From contig JACWDC010000003.1 of the NCBI GenBank assembly GCA_014654415.1, forward strand, positions 42,255 through 106,254: a stretch of DNA of 64,000 nucleotides. Direction: 5' to 3'. Source of the DNA: Pelagibacterales bacterium SAG-MED05 (GTDB lineage: Bacteria > Pseudomonadota > Alphaproteobacteria > Pelagibacterales > Pelagibacteraceae). Shown one piece after another: positions 17,355-27,164 of the stretch (position 1 is the first letter of the stretch; each line of letters opens with the position of its first letter). The position numbers were made by a program, and so were the translations under genes. The notes under the pieces are model-generated. The model did no database searches and had not been told where the DNA came from. It saw only the letters and a program-made list of their open reading frames with translations.

Positions 17355-17564
17355 TTAACCGTTAATTGATAACGGACAAAGATCAGTACTTTTTAGTGTT
17401 AAAGCTCTATCTGATCCTAAGCAATCGTATATGCAAATTTTGTTAAATCCAGATGTGTATTCACCTTTTTTAAAACAAGTTGCAGCATTTGCTATAGCTA
17501 TAGGATAAGCATAACTAATCAAAGTGATAGTTATAAAAGCTATTATGTTTCTAAGAGTTTTCAT
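17355..17564 (-). CDS. Small exported Cys-containing protein, 69 aa
   Basis: The N-terminal 28 residues are a clear Sec signal peptide (MKTLRNIIAFITITLISYA, cleavage after ANA). The mature peptide is about 41 residues with four Cys (ATCFKKGEY, ICIYDCLGS, DLCPL), enough for two disulfides. I recall similar short proteins with the TSGFNKIC-YDC-LCPL pattern in marine bacteria but cannot name a family. It is co-directional with the small lipoprotein 18 bases downstream. A 12-bp direct repeat ends 34 bases before its start. Confidence 0.72.
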   Translation of the reverse strand: MKTLRNIIAFITITLISYAYPIAIANAATCFKKGEYTSGFNKICIYDCLGSDRALTLKSTDLCPLSING

Positions 17565-17597
17565 AAAAATTAAAAAAGCTTAGCAAATCTTAATCTA

Positions 17598-17609
17598 GAC
17601 AGCAATACG
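17598..17609. repeat. 12-bp direct repeat, right copy
   Basis: GACAGCAATACG, identical to 17042-17053, lying upstream of the 69-aa exported protein gene and inside the same inter-tRNA block. Confidence 0.6.
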
Positions 17610-17660
17610 TCATCAAAAATAAATTTTAATATATTTGAGGTTGTATAAGGCTACTTGAAA

Positions 17661-17750
17661 TGGCGGAGAGAGAGGGATTCGAACCCTCGAAACGGTTTCC
17701 CGTTTACACGCTTTCCAAGCGTGCGCCTTCAACCACTCGGCCACCTCTCC
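17661..17750 (-). tRNA. tRNA-Ser (anticodon GGA), intact
   Basis: The 90-nt gene begins GGAGAGGTGGCCGAGTGG and ends with an encoded CCA. All arms pair: acceptor GGAGAGG/TCTCTCC, D stem GCC/GGC, anticodon stem CACGC/GCGTG around TTGGAAA, a long class II variable arm (AACGG/CCGTT), and T arm GAGGG-TTCGAAT-CCCTC. Anticodon GGA reads UCC/UCU serine codons. Its 3' end faces the accessory island, where two partial copies of it occur. Confidence 0.97.
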
Positions 17751-17825
17751 GATATATCAATTTAATACTAAAAAGAGTAAGATAAAACAAATTTCAAACA
17801 TTATTGGAAATTAAAAATCTATTTA

Positions 17826-18743
17826 ATGAAAAAAGGTAAATATCTTATAACTGGAAGTGCTGGATTTATTGGGTCTCACTTAGTTAAAAAAATTTCCAAT
17901 GAATATGATCTTATTCTAGTAGATGATCTTTCGAAAGGGTCTCTGAAGTTTATTCCAAAAAAATACAGAAAAAAATTAATTAAGAAAAAAATTCAAGATC
18001 TTCATAAAGTTAACATCAAAAAGCTTAAAGGTATATTTCATTTAGCCGCTCAATCATCAGTTCCTTTTTCTCTAAAAAATTTAAACGAAAGTAGCACCAA
18101 TAATCTTTCAAGTTCTATTAAAGTTTTTGATTTAGCAAAAAAATATTCAGTGCCCATAGTCTATGCTTCTTCATCTGCAATTTATGGACATTTATCTAAA
18201 GGAAAAGACTCTGTAAAAAGATATTCAATTACTTCCCCATATGCGCAAGATAAATTGACTTTAGAAAATTACGCTAAAATGAGTTTTGATGTTTTCAAAA
18301 TTTCTTCCGTTGGCTTAAGATTATTTAATGTATACGGACCAGGACAAAATCCAAATAACCCTTATTCTGCGGTAATACCAATATTTTTAAACAAGATGAA
18401 AAAAAACATTTCAGTTACAATAAATGGTGGATATCAAACTCGAGATTTTATCTTTGTAGATGATGTAATTAAAATAATGCTTCTTTCTATGAAAAAAGTT
18501 CAAAATAATAAAAAATATGAAATTTTTAATGTTGGTACTAATAGATCTGTAACAATTAATTATTTGTATAGTTTGATAAAAAATAAATTAGGATCGAAAA
18601 GTAAATTTAAAAGAAGGAAACTTGATAAATTTGACCCTAAAAAATCCTCTGGAACTTTTAAAAAAATGAATAGGTTTTTAAATTTAAAAAAATCTTTTTT
18701 TACGAAATTAGAGGATGGAATTCAAAAAACTATAGATTATTAA
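17826..18743 (+). CDS. NAD-dependent sugar-nucleotide epimerase/dehydratase
   Basis: A 305-residue extended short-chain dehydrogenase. The NAD-binding motif TGSAGFIGS is at residues 9-17, the catalytic tyrosine pair YAQDK (YxxxK) near residue 138, and the family blocks HLAAQSSVPFS and LRLFNVYGPGQNP are present. It resembles UDP-GlcNAc/UDP-glucose 4-epimerases and related dehydratases that supply surface polysaccharide sugars; the exact substrate cannot be read from sequence. It sits 76 bases from the 5' end of tRNA-Ser on the opposite strand, so it marks the inner flank of the island. Confidence 0.85.
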   Translation: MKKGKYLITGSAGFIGSHLVKKISNEYDLILVDDLSKGSLKFIPKKYRKKLIKKKIQDLHKVNIKKLKGIFHLAAQSSVPFSLKNLNESSTNNLSSSIKVFDLAKKYSVPIVYASSSAIYGHLSKGKDSVKRYSITSPYAQDKLTLENYAKMSFDVFKISSVGLRLFNVYGPGQNPNNPYSAVIPIFLNKMKKNISVTINGGYQTRDFIFVDDVIKIMLLSMKKVQNNKKYEIFNVGTNRSVTINYLYSLIKNKLGSKSKFKRRKLDKFDPKKSSGTFKKMNRFLNLKKSFFTKLEDGIQKTIDY

Positions 18744-18747
18744 AATT

Positions 18748-20556
18748 TTAAGTTTCTTTATTGATTTTAAGTACGCCTATAAATGCTTCTTGAGGAATTT
18801 CAACTTTACCAAATTGTTTAGATCTTGCTTTTCCTCTCTTTTGTTTTTTCAATAATTTTTTCTTTCTGTCTGCTGCACCACCGCCATGAATTTTAGTCAA
18901 AACATCTTTTGAGAATCCCTTGATTGACTCTCTTGCCACAATTTTTCCTCCAATCGCTGCTTGGATTGGAATCATAAAATTATGTCTTGGGATTAAATCT
19001 TTTAATTTTTCACAAACTTGTCTGCCAGTAGATTGAGCAAAATCTTTATGAATAATCATTGCTAAAGCATCAACTGGTTCAGCATTTACTAATATACCAA
19101 GCTTCACTAAGTTGCCTTCCTTATGTCCAGTGATTTCGTAATCAAAGCTGGCATATCCGCTTGAAATAGATTTTAATCTGTCGTTAAAATCAAAAACAAC
19201 CTCGTTAAGTGGCAAGTCATAAGACAAAACTGCTCTATTGCCAGAATAAGTTAAATTGGTTTGAATTCCTCTTTTATCTTGGCAAATTTTTATAATTGAA
19301 CCTAAATATTCATCAGGAGTTATTACTGTAGCTTTGATCCAAGGTTCTTCAATTTTTATAATTTGTGTTGGGTCCGGCATGCTAGAGGGGTTTTGCAAGT
19401 CTATAACTTCACCTTTAACTTTATGCACTTTATAAATAACGCCTGGAGTTGTAGTAATTAGATTTACATCAAATTCTCTCTCTAATCTTTCTGTTATAAT
19501 TTCTAGGTGTAACAAGCCAAGAAAACCACATCTAAAACCTAAGCCTAAAGCACTTGAAGACTCTGCTTCGTAAGAAAAACTAGCATCATTAAGTTTCAAC
19601 TTTCCTAAACCATCTTTCAATTTTTGATACTCCGAACTATCTACAGGAAATAAACCACAAAAAACAACTGGTTTGCTTGGTTTAAATCCAGGCAGTGCTG
19701 TTTCAATTGGATCTGATGCATCACAGATTGTGTCTCCAACTTTTGTTTCTGATAAAGATTTAATCCCAGTTATTATAAAACCAATTTCTCCAGAATTTAA
19801 TTCCTCTATATCATTGGGTTTTGGAGTAAATATCCCTACTTTTTCAATAATATGTTCCTGTCCATTAGACATTAGTTTAACTTTCATATTTCTTTTAATT
19901 TTCCCATTTATCACTCTCACTAAAATAACAACACCTAAATAGCTATCGTACCAACTATCAACTAATAAAGATTTGAGTTTTTCTTCTTGTGTACCTTTTG
20001 GAGCAGGTAAATTTTTTATAATTGACTCCAAAATATCGTCGACTCCTTCACCTGTCTTTCCTGAGCATTTAATTGCATTTGAAGTGTCAATGCCCACCAC
20101 ATCTTCGATTTCTTTTTTCGTTTTATCAATATCCGATGCTGGTAAATCTATTTTATTTAAAACAGGTATAACCTCGTGATTAATTTCTAAAGCTTGATAT
20201 ACATTTGCCAATGTCTGTGCTTCAACTCCTTGAGTGCTATCTACTATCAATAATGAGCCCTCACAAGCAGATAAAGATCGACTGACTTCATAGCCAAAAT
20301 CAACATGCCCTGGTGTGTCTATAATATTTAAAATATAATCTTTTCCATCTTTGGCTTTATAATTAAGCTTTACTGTTTGTGCTTTAATAGTAATTCCTCT
20401 CTCTCTTTCAATGTCCATAGAGTCTAAAACTTGAGTTTTCATCTCTCGATCAGTTAATCCTCCACATTTATGAATAATTCGATCTGCAATTGTAGATTTA
20501 CCGTGATCTATGTGCGCAATTATTGAAAAATTACGAATTCTATTTATGTCTGACAT
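18748..20556 (-). CDS. lepA: Translation elongation factor 4 (LepA)
   Basis: A 602-residue ribosomal GTPase that acts on stalled or mistranslocated ribosomes. G motifs: AHIDHGKST (G1), DTPGHVDF (G3) and NKIDLP (G4). The C-terminal LepA-specific domain ends in the basic [27 protein letters not shown] block, diagnostic of EF4. Its ATG overlaps the pheT stop by one base (TAATG), so it is the last gene of the thrS-to-lepA run. It converges with the epimerase gene with only four bases between stops. Confidence 0.97.
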   Translation of the reverse strand: MSDINRIRNFSIIAHIDHGKSTIADRIIHKCGGLTDREMKTQVLDSMDIERERGITIKAQTVKLNYKAKDGKDYILNIIDTPGHVDFGYEVSRSLSACEGSLLIVDSTQGVEAQTLANVYQALEINHEVIPVLNKIDLPASDIDKTKKEIEDVVGIDTSNAIKCSGKTGEGVDDILESIIKNLPAPKGTQEEKLKSLLVDSWYDSYLGVVILVRVINGKIKRNMKVKLMSNGQEHIIEKVGIFTPKPNDIEELNSGEIGFIITGIKSLSETKVGDTICDASDPIETALPGFKPSKPVVFCGLFPVDSSEYQKLKDGLGKLKLNDASFSYEAESSSALGLGFRCGFLGLLHLEIITERLEREFDVNLITTTPGVIYKVHKVKGEVIDLQNPSSMPDPTQIIKIEEPWIKATVITPDEYLGSIIKICQDKRGIQTNLTYSGNRAVLSYDLPLNEVVFDFNDRLKSISSGYASFDYEITGHKEGNLVKLGILVNAEPVDALAMIIHKDFAQSTGRQVCEKLKDLIPRHNFMIPIQAAIGGKIVARESIKGFSKDVLTKIHGGGAADRKKKLLKKQKRGKARSKQFGKVEIPQEAFIGVLKINKET

Positions 20557-22958
20557 TAGGACCTGATTGTTGCGCCAGTTTTTTCTCTCACAACATCGAT
20601 TATTTTTTGACTTACCTGATCTAAATCTTTTTCACTTAAAGTTTTGTCTAAAGCTTGGAGTGTTATATTAATAGCTACTGATTTTTTATCCTTAGGAATA
20701 TTTTCTCCTTCAAAAATATCAAATGTAACAACTTTTTGAATAATATTTTCGTCTACTTTTTTAATCAATTTTTCAAGCAAACCCACTTTAAAAGATTTAT
20801 CAATTACAAATGCAAAATCTCTTTCTGACTTTTGAAAATCTGAAACGGTATAATTTATTTTTGTCTGTCTTGCTTTTTTATTAGATTGAGGGATATTTTT
20901 TAAGAAAATCTCAAATCCAAAGATATTTTTATCTTTAAAATCTAATTTTTTTATAATAGCAGGATGCAATTCTCCAAAATATGCAAGATGAGGTCCTTTA
21001 TCTGACTTTAAGTTAATAGAACCTGATCGACCAGGATGATAACTGTTTTTTGTTAAATCACTTATAAAAAGATTTTTTTCATCTATACCTAATTCAACTA
21101 GTGTTCTTAATGCATCGCTTTTAACATCAAAGACATCAATATTTCTTGCCTTATCAGACCAACTTTTCCTATTAACTTGGCCCGATTTTATTCCTCCAAC
21201 AACTATCTGCTGTTCGCCAGGATTTTTTCCAAAAAATGTCGGTCCTATTTCAAAAAGAGATAAATCGCCATATCCTCTATCTTGGTTTTTTTTCAAATGA
21301 ATAGAAAGATTGGAAAATATTGATCTTCTCAAAACATCTAAATCTGATGATATAGGGTTATAAATTTTTATTTCTTTTTCACCTTTTGAAAATTGTGCAT
21401 CAACATTTGAGTCAGTGAATGACCAAGTAACTGTTTCCATATAACCTTTAGACGCTAAAGCTCTTTGAGAAAGGTGAAACAGTTTCTGATTAAAATTTAA
21501 AGTCTCCTTTTCTCTTCTTTTTTCAGGTTCAATCACTTTAATCTTATCAAATCCTTTAATCCTTATTAGTTCCTCAATTAAATCAACATCTTGTAAAATA
21601 TCTGGTCTCCAAGAAGGAATTTCAACTTTTAAATTTTTTTTAGTTTTTTTAACTTTAAAGCCTAAAGATGATAGAATTTTATCAGCTTCCAAAATTGAAA
21701 TTGATATACCAATTAAATCTTTAAATTTTTCAATATTAAAATCTATAAGTTTGTTTTTCTGAGAAGCTTGACCAGTAATAACAAATTTGCTAGCTACTCC
21801 ACCGCAAATCTTAATTATTAACGCTGCAGCTATTTCTAAGCCTTCTTGTATAGAATTAGGGTCTATACCTCTTTCAAATCTATATTTTGCATCTGTGTTA
21901 ATGTTTAATTCACGAGCTGTTTTTCTAATAGATGAAGGTAAAAAATAAGCAGACTCTAATAATATGTCTTTTGTATCAAACTCGGTTGATGTTTTTGTGC
22001 CTCCAATAACACCTCCGAGTCCAAGAATGCTGCTTTTGTCTGTAATAATACACATCCCTTTTTTTAATTTATATGTCTTGTTATCTAATCCTTCAAACTC
22101 TTCACCTTCTTTGGAATTTCTAACAATAATTTCTTTATCTATTTTTTTCGCATCATATGCATGTAAAGGCCGATTTAAATCAAACATTACATAATTTGTA
22201 ATATCAACAACAGTAGAAATGGGCTTCAAACCTAAGGCTAGAATTTTATCTTTTAACCATTCCGGACTTTCTTTGTTTGTAATATTTTTTATATAACAGC
22301 TTCCAAAAGATAAACAGCCTTGGTTGTTCTCCTTTGAAATCGAAACCTTAACGGGTTGTTTTAAGGTTTGTTTTATAGATTTTTTCTTTAACCTTAAAAG
22401 ACTACCAAGTCCAGATGAGGCAAGGTCTCTTGCTATCCCTCTTACTCCTAGGCAGTCAGCTCTATTTGGTGTGATAGAAATATCTAAAGCCTTTTCTGAT
22501 TTAGTTTTAAAATAACTTTTACCAATTTCTTTTTCTTTATTCGTTAATTCTATGATACCAGCACTTTCATTTGATAAATTCAATTCATTTTCTGAACAAA
22601 GCATTCCTCTAGACTCTACTCCTCTAATTTTAACTATTTTTAATTGTAACTTTGTCTTAGGAATAACTGACCCTGGAGGCGCATAGATAGTTACCAGTCC
22701 ATCTCTGGCATTTGATGCTCCACAAACTACTTTAATAATTCTATTATCACCTAAACTTACATCACAAACTTTTAGCTTGTCGGCGTTAGGATGTTTCTCT
22801 GCTTTTAAAATTTTTGCAATTTTGAAATCTTTTAATTCTCCTGAATTCTCTTTTATATTTTCAACTTCAAGTCCAATATTTGTTAGCTGATCTATTATCT
22901 TGGCTTCGTTTGCTTTTGTTTTTAAGTGTTCTTTAAGCCAAGGGATTGTAATAATCAT
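20556..22958 (-). CDS. pheT: Phenylalanyl-tRNA synthetase beta subunit
   Basis: 800 residues, full length for the bacterial beta subunit of the alpha2-beta2 enzyme. Domain order: N-terminal tRNA-binding OB fold (about 40-150, with [16 protein letters not shown] and [11 protein letters not shown]), B3/B4 editing domain, B5 ([10 protein letters not shown]), the inactive catalytic-like core, and the C-terminal anticodon-binding (ferredoxin-fold) domain after [13 protein letters not shown]. It overlaps pheS by four bases (ATGA) and lepA by one, showing translational coupling through the operon. Confidence 0.97.
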   Translation of the reverse strand: MIITIPWLKEHLKTKANEAKIIDQLTNIGLEVENIKENSGELKDFKIAKILKAEKHPNADKLKVCDVSLGDNRIIKVVCGASNARDGLVTIYAPPGSVIPKTKLQLKIVKIRGVESRGMLCSENELNLSNESAGIIELTNKEKEIGKSYFKTKSEKALDISITPNRADCLGVRGIARDLASSGLGSLLRLKKKSIKQTLKQPVKVSISKENNQGCLSFGSCYIKNITNKESPEWLKDKILALGLKPISTVVDITNYVMFDLNRPLHAYDAKKIDKEIIVRNSKEGEEFEGLDNKTYKLKKGMCIITDKSSILGLGGVIGGTKTSTEFDTKDILLESAYFLPSSIRKTARELNINTDAKYRFERGIDPNSIQEGLEIAAALIIKICGGVASKFVITGQASQKNKLIDFNIEKFKDLIGISISILEADKILSSLGFKVKKTKKNLKVEIPSWRPDILQDVDLIEELIRIKGFDKIKVIEPEKRREKETLNFNQKLFHLSQRALASKGYMETVTWSFTDSNVDAQFSKGEKEIKIYNPISSDLDVLRRSIFSNLSIHLKKNQDRGYGDLSLFEIGPTFFGKNPGEQQIVVGGIKSGQVNRKSWSDKARNIDVFDVKSDALRTLVELGIDEKNLFISDLTKNSYHPGRSGSINLKSDKGPHLAYFGELHPAIIKKLDFKDKNIFGFEIFLKNIPQSNKKARQTKINYTVSDFQKSERDFAFVIDKSFKVGLLEKLIKKVDENIIQKVVTFDIFEGENIPKDKKSVAINITLQALDKTLSEKDLDQVSQKIIDVVREKTGATIRS

Positions 22959-24022
22959 TTACTTAAACCTCTATAATTAGTTGGAACGTCCAAAGGATCA
23001 AAGCCAAAATGACTTAACCATCGGTAGTCAGTTTCAAAAAATGCCCTTAGATCATTAATTCCATATTTTAACATTGCTAGCCTGTCGATGCCGATACCAA
23101 ACGCATAACCTTGATATTTTTTTGTATCTACTTTGACATTTTTTAAAACATTAGGATGTACCATTCCGCAACCCAAAATTTCTAACCATTTATCCCCTTC
23201 CCCAATGACTATTTTATCATTCTCTAACCTATATCCAATATCTACCTCGGCTGAAGGTTCGGTGAATGGAAAATGACTTGGTCTAAATCTCATCTTAACA
23301 TTTTTGACTTCAAAAAATTCCTTAATGAAATAATCTAGACATCCTTTCAAATGACTCATGGTAATATTCTTATCTATATGAAGACCTTCTAATTGATGAA
23401 ACATAGGTGAGTGGGTTTGATCACTATCAGATCGATAAGTTCTACCAGGAACTATAATCTTAAAAGGTGGTTTTTCATTTAACATTGTTCTAATTTGCAC
23501 TGGCGAAGTATGTGTCCTTAATAAAAGTCTTTTATCTTTATCCAAATAAAAAGTATCATGCATATCTCTTGCTGGATGATCTTCCGGTGTATTAAGTGCG
23601 GTAAAATTATTATACTCTGTTTCAACATCAGGGCCTTCTGCAACTGAAAATCCAATCTCTGAAAATATAGAAGAAATTTCATCAATCACTTGCGAAACTG
23701 GATGAATTTTTCCTTGTCTGTAAGATCTTATAGGCAGAGTTACATCAATTTTTTCATTTTTTAATTTTTCATTAATTTCTTGTGTTTCAATTTCTAAATT
23801 CTTATTCTCAATCTGTTTTGATAAACTGTCTTTTAATTTATTTAATCTAGAGGCAAATTCTTTCTTGTCCTCTGCAGATAAAGATCCTAAATTTTTAAAC
23901 TGATTTGTAATTTGACCATTTTTACCAAAAAAATCTGTTTTTAAATTTTGTAATTCATCTTTTGATTTAACAGAATCTATTTTAGCATTAAAAATAGAAT
24001 TTATTTTTTCTAAATCACTCAT
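22955..24022 (-). CDS. pheS: Phenylalanyl-tRNA synthetase alpha subunit
   Basis: 355 residues. The N-terminal 90 residues form the coiled-coil tRNA-contacting arm; the class II catalytic core follows, with motif 2 [21 protein letters not shown] (about residues 193-213) and motif 3 [13 protein letters not shown] near residue 310. It charges tRNA-Phe together with PheT, encoded directly downstream with a four-base overlap. It lies 50 bases after rplT; no Phe-rich leader peptide is visible in that gap. Confidence 0.97.
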   Translation of the reverse strand: MSDLEKINSIFNAKIDSVKSKDELQNLKTDFFGKNGQITNQFKNLGSLSAEDKKEFASRLNKLKDSLSKQIENKNLEIETQEINEKLKNEKIDVTLPIRSYRQGKIHPVSQVIDEISSIFSEIGFSVAEGPDVETEYNNFTALNTPEDHPARDMHDTFYLDKDKRLLLRTHTSPVQIRTMLNEKPPFKIIVPGRTYRSDSDQTHSPMFHQLEGLHIDKNITMSHLKGCLDYFIKEFFEVKNVKMRFRPSHFPFTEPSAEVDIGYRLENDKIVIGEGDKWLEILGCGMVHPNVLKNVKVDTKKYQGYAFGIGIDRLAMLKYGINDLRAFFETDYRWLSHFGFDPLDVPTNYRGLSK

Positions 24023-24072
24023 AGGGTATTATGATTTTTTATATTAAGTTGAGATTAAATCAAAGACTCTTA

Positions 24073-24429
24073 TTAGTTAAGAGATGATTGAACCTTTTTT
24101 ACTATAGATTTGAAGACTTCTGGATTATTATAAGCCAATTCTGCTAACACTTTTCTATCTAACTTAATCTTAGATTTAGCCAAACCATTAATAAATTTTG
24201 CATATGTGAGACCTTCCATCCTTACGCCAGCATTAATTCTTTGTATCCACAAAGATCTAAATTCTCTCTTTTTTGCTTTTCTATCTCGATAAGCATATTG
24301 CATTGCTTTCTCCATCGCTTGACGAGCTATTCGAATAGTGTTTTTTCTTCTTCCATATTGACCTTTAACAGATTTTAAAATTTTTTTATGTTTTGCTCTA
24401 CTGACAACACCTCGTTTTGTTCTAGCCAT
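24073..24429 (-). CDS. rplT: 50S ribosomal protein L20
   Basis: 118 residues, the usual length. The N-terminal basic extension [19 protein letters not shown] and the block [26 protein letters not shown] are diagnostic of L20, which nucleates 23S rRNA folding. It begins one base after the rpmI stop codon, as in the conserved infC-rpmI-rplT cluster. In enterobacteria L20 represses this operon through its leader; no comparable pseudoknot can be claimed here by eye. Confidence 0.97.
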   Translation of the reverse strand: MARTKRGVVSRAKHKKILKSVKGQYGRRKNTIRIARQAMEKAMQYAYRDRKAKKREFRSLWIQRINAGVRMEGLTYAKFINGLAKSKIKLDRKVLAELAYNNPEVFKSIVKKVQSSLN

Positions 24430-24430
24430 A

Positions 24431-24636
24431 TTATCCTCTTAAATTATATGGCATATACGATTTAACAATTTTTGAATCTTGCTTAGTCATTATCGTAGTG
24501 CCTCTTTGTTTTCTAATTTGTGAATTCGTTCTTTTAATCATGCCATGTCTTTTTCCAGCTTGAGGCATTTTAATTTTACCAGAAGCAGTAAATCTAAATC
24601 TTTTTTTGCAGAACTTTTAGTTTTTAATTTTGGCAT
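24431..24636 (-). pseudogene. rpmI: 50S ribosomal protein L35, frame broken in an A7 run
   Basis: Absent from the ORF track because the frame is interrupted. From the ATG at 24636 it reads [12 protein letters not shown], then at a run of seven A (T7 at 24601-24607 on the plus strand) it shifts. The next frame continues [20 protein letters not shown] and on to YMPYNLRG and a stop at 24431. One extra A would give a normal 68-residue L35. The 206-nt span is not a multiple of three. Because L35 is a conserved ribosomal protein in an otherwise intact operon, a sequencing or assembly error, or slippage on the A run, is more likely than real loss. Confidence 0.88.
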
Positions 24637-24695
24637 AAATATTTTGATTTTATATAGTCAATGATTAATCTTTACAAGGTGATATTATCTTTAAT

Positions 24696-25241
24696 TTAGA
24701 TGGGTTGAATTATCATTACCATTTGCCTTCCTTCAAACTTAGGCTGGCTTTCAACTTTTGCAATATCTTTTGTTTCTTCAATAATTCTGTTCATTAAATC
24801 TTTTCCAAGCTGAGTATGTTGCATTTCTCTTCCTTTGAATTTAACAGTAAATTTAACTTTATCACCTTTAGTTATAAATTTTTTGGCATTTTTAATTTTA
24901 AAATTATAATCATGAGCTTCTGTTCCTGGTCGTAATTTGATCTCTTTAAGAGAGACTATTTTTTGTTTTTTTTTGGCTTGATTAGCTTTCTTTTGCAAAT
25001 CATATTTATATTTTCCCATATCCATAATTTTGCAAACTGGTGGGTTTGCATTAGGAGATATCTCTATTAAATCTAATCCCTCTTGTTTGGCTATTTCGAT
25101 TGCTTTGTTTAATGGCATCGCGCCAAGATTGCCGCCATCACTACCAATTACTTGAACGTCTAAAGCTCTAATTCTTTCATTAGCTTTTGGGCCTTGAGGC
25201 TTGCTTCTTCTTTGGAAATAGTTTGGTTTAAAATGTGACAC
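24696..25241 (-). CDS. infC: Translation initiation factor IF-3
   Basis: 181 residues. N domain (about 1-80) with NERIRALDVQVIGSDGGNLG, then the lysine-rich linker helix, then the C domain with IKLRPGTEAHDYNFKIKNAKKFI and KFKGREMQHTQLG. IF-3 keeps 30S subunits free and checks the initiator codon. Translation seems to begin at GTG, directly abutting the thrS stop codon, so re-initiation is likely. Rare start codons at infC are a known autoregulatory feature in enterobacteria (AUU there); GTG here is milder. Confidence 0.96.
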   Translation of the reverse strand: MSHFKPNYFQRRSKPQGPKANERIRALDVQVIGSDGGNLGAMPLNKAIEIAKQEGLDLIEISPNANPPVCKIMDMGKYKYDLQKKANQAKKKQKIVSLKEIKLRPGTEAHDYNFKIKNAKKFITKGDKVKFTVKFKGREMQHTQLGKDLMNRIIEETKDIAKVESQPKFEGRQMVMIIQPI

Positions 25242-27161
25242 TTAATTTAAGGGCAGCTTATTTTCTTGAATCATATTTTTAATCAAATCTTCTCGTTTCA
25301 TCTTCTCTTGTTTTTCAGATCCTAGCCTTCTGATTGTCACAGTGTTATCGGAAACTTCTTCTTTCCCACAAACAATGATCACTGGAACTTTTGCTAGAGA
25401 GTGTTCTCTAACTTTATAATTTATTTTCTCGTTTCTTAAATCCACTTCGCATTTTATACCTTCTTTAAATAAATCTTCAAATAATTTTTTTACATATTCA
25501 TTGTTCTCTTCTGCTATAGTACACACTACAGCTTGTGATGGTGACAACCAAAAAGGCAATTTTCCTGCATAGTTTTCTATTAAGATTCCTATAAATCTCT
25601 CAAGGGAACCGAACAAAGCTCTATGTAACATAACTGGGACCTTTTTTGTTCCATCCTTATCAACAAATGTGGCGCCTAATCTATTAGGTAAATTTAAATC
25701 AACTTGTAAGGTTCCACATTGCCAGTCGCGACCGATTGCGTCTCTTAAAACAAATTCTATTTTAGGTCCGTAGAAAGCTCCTTCGCCTTTATTAATTGTA
25801 TAATCAAGTTTTGATTTTTTTATTGCAGTTAATAGAGCCGCTTCAGATTTATCCCAAACACTGTCTTCACCCACTCTCTTTTCTGGTCTATCTGAATACT
25901 TTAATATTACATTTTCAAATCCAAGAGCTTTATAAATTTCTATAATCAAATTAGTAACAGTTAAAGTTTCTTGAGTTATTTGATCCTCAGTACAAAAAAT
26001 ATGAGCATCATCCTGAGTAAAAGCTCTTACTCTCAATAACCCATGCAATGCTCCTGAAGGTTCATACCTATGTACTTTTCCAAACTCTGATAATTTTAAA
26101 GGTAAATCTCTGTAACTTTTTAAGCCTTGGTTAAAAACTTGAACACATCCAGGACAGTTCATCGGTTTTATTGCAAAAGTTTTTTCATCAGGTGTCTCCG
26201 AAGTAAACATGTGTTCACCAAATTTTTCCCAGTGACCAGATTTTTCCCATAATGTTTTGTCTAAAAGTTCAGGCGTATTTATTTCTTTATAACCTGCCAA
26301 GCGCTGCTTCATTCTCATGTATTCAACTAATCTTAGAAATAATAACCAGCCTTTCTCATGCCAAAAAACTGATCCAGGACTTTCTTCTCTAAAATGAAAT
26401 AAATCCATTTCTTTACCAAGTTTTCTATGATCTCTTTTTTCTGCCTCTTCTAGTCTATGTAAGTAATCATCTAATTCTTTTTTGGAACTCCAACACGTCC
26501 CATAGATTCTTTGTAACATTTCATTATTAGAGTCTCCTCGCCAATAAGCGCCTGATACTTTGGTTAATTTAAAAGCTTTTCCTATTTTACTTGATGATGT
26601 TAGGTGAGGACCTCTGCACAAGTCATGCCAAGTATCTCCATGATGATATACAGAAAGTTCTTCATTTTTAGGAATACTTTCAATAATTTCAGCTTTATAT
26701 TTTTCCCCCATTTTTTTAAAGTGAGCAATAGCTTTATCTCTTTTCCAAACTTCTCTTCTTGTTTTGACATCTCGGTCAATTATTTCTGACATTTTTTTTT
26801 CTATCTTTTTTAAATCGTCACTTGTGAATGGCTCTTTTCTAGCAAAGTCATAATAAAAACCATTTTCAATAACTGGCCCTATAGTTACCTGGGTTCCTGG
26901 AAATAATTCTTGAACTGCCATTGCCATTATATGTGCTGCATCATGTCTAATGACTTCTAAGCCCTCCTTGTCTTTTGAAGTGATAATTCTTACTTTTGAG
27001 TCTTTTGTAATTTCATGGCTTAAATCTTTTAATTGTCCATTAACCTCCATAATAAGAGCTGTCTTTTCCAAAGATTTACTAATTTTTTGTGAGAGTTCTA
27101 GACCGCTGATTGATTTTGTAAATGGAATTTTTTTTCCATCTAATAATTGAATTTGAGGCAT
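25242..27161 (-). CDS. thrS: Threonyl-tRNA synthetase
   Basis: 639 residues with the full architecture: TGS domain (1-60), editing N2 domain with HDAAHIMAMAVQELFP and the CRGPHL motif, class II catalytic core with zinc ligands beginning MNCPGC, motif 2 VHRYEPSGALHGLLRVRAFTQDDAH (split here, residues about 365-390), and anticodon-binding domain from about 535. It is the first gene of thrS-infC-rpmI-rplT-pheS-pheT-lepA. The glycosyltransferase gene upstream ends three bases before it, so the operon may extend further up. Confidence 0.97.
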   Translation of the reverse strand: MPQIQLLDGKKIPFTKSISGLELSQKISKSLEKTALIMEVNGQLKDLSHEITKDSKVRIITSKDKEGLEVIRHDAAHIMAMAVQELFPGTQVTIGPVIENGFYYDFARKEPFTSDDLKKIEKKMSEIIDRDVKTRREVWKRDKAIAHFKKMGEKYKAEIIESIPKNEELSVYHHGDTWHDLCRGPHLTSSSKIGKAFKLTKVSGAYWRGDSNNEMLQRIYGTCWSSKKELDDYLHRLEEAEKRDHRKLGKEMDLFHFREESPGSVFWHEKGWLLFLRLVEYMRMKQRLAGYKEINTPELLDKTLWEKSGHWEKFGEHMFTSETPDEKTFAIKPMNCPGCVQVFNQGLKSYRDLPLKLSEFGKVHRYEPSGALHGLLRVRAFTQDDAHIFCTEDQITQETLTVTNLIIEIYKALGFENVILKYSDRPEKRVGEDSVWDKSEAALLTAIKKSKLDYTINKGEGAFYGPKIEFVLRDAIGRDWQCGTLQVDLNLPNRLGATFVDKDGTKKVPVMLHRALFGSLERFIGILIENYAGKLPFWLSPSQAVVCTIAEENNEYVKKLFEDLFKEGIKCEVDLRNEKINYKVREHSLAKVPVIIVCGKEEVSDNTVTIRRLGSEKQEKMKREDLIKNMIQENKLPLN

Positions 27162-27164
27162 GTA

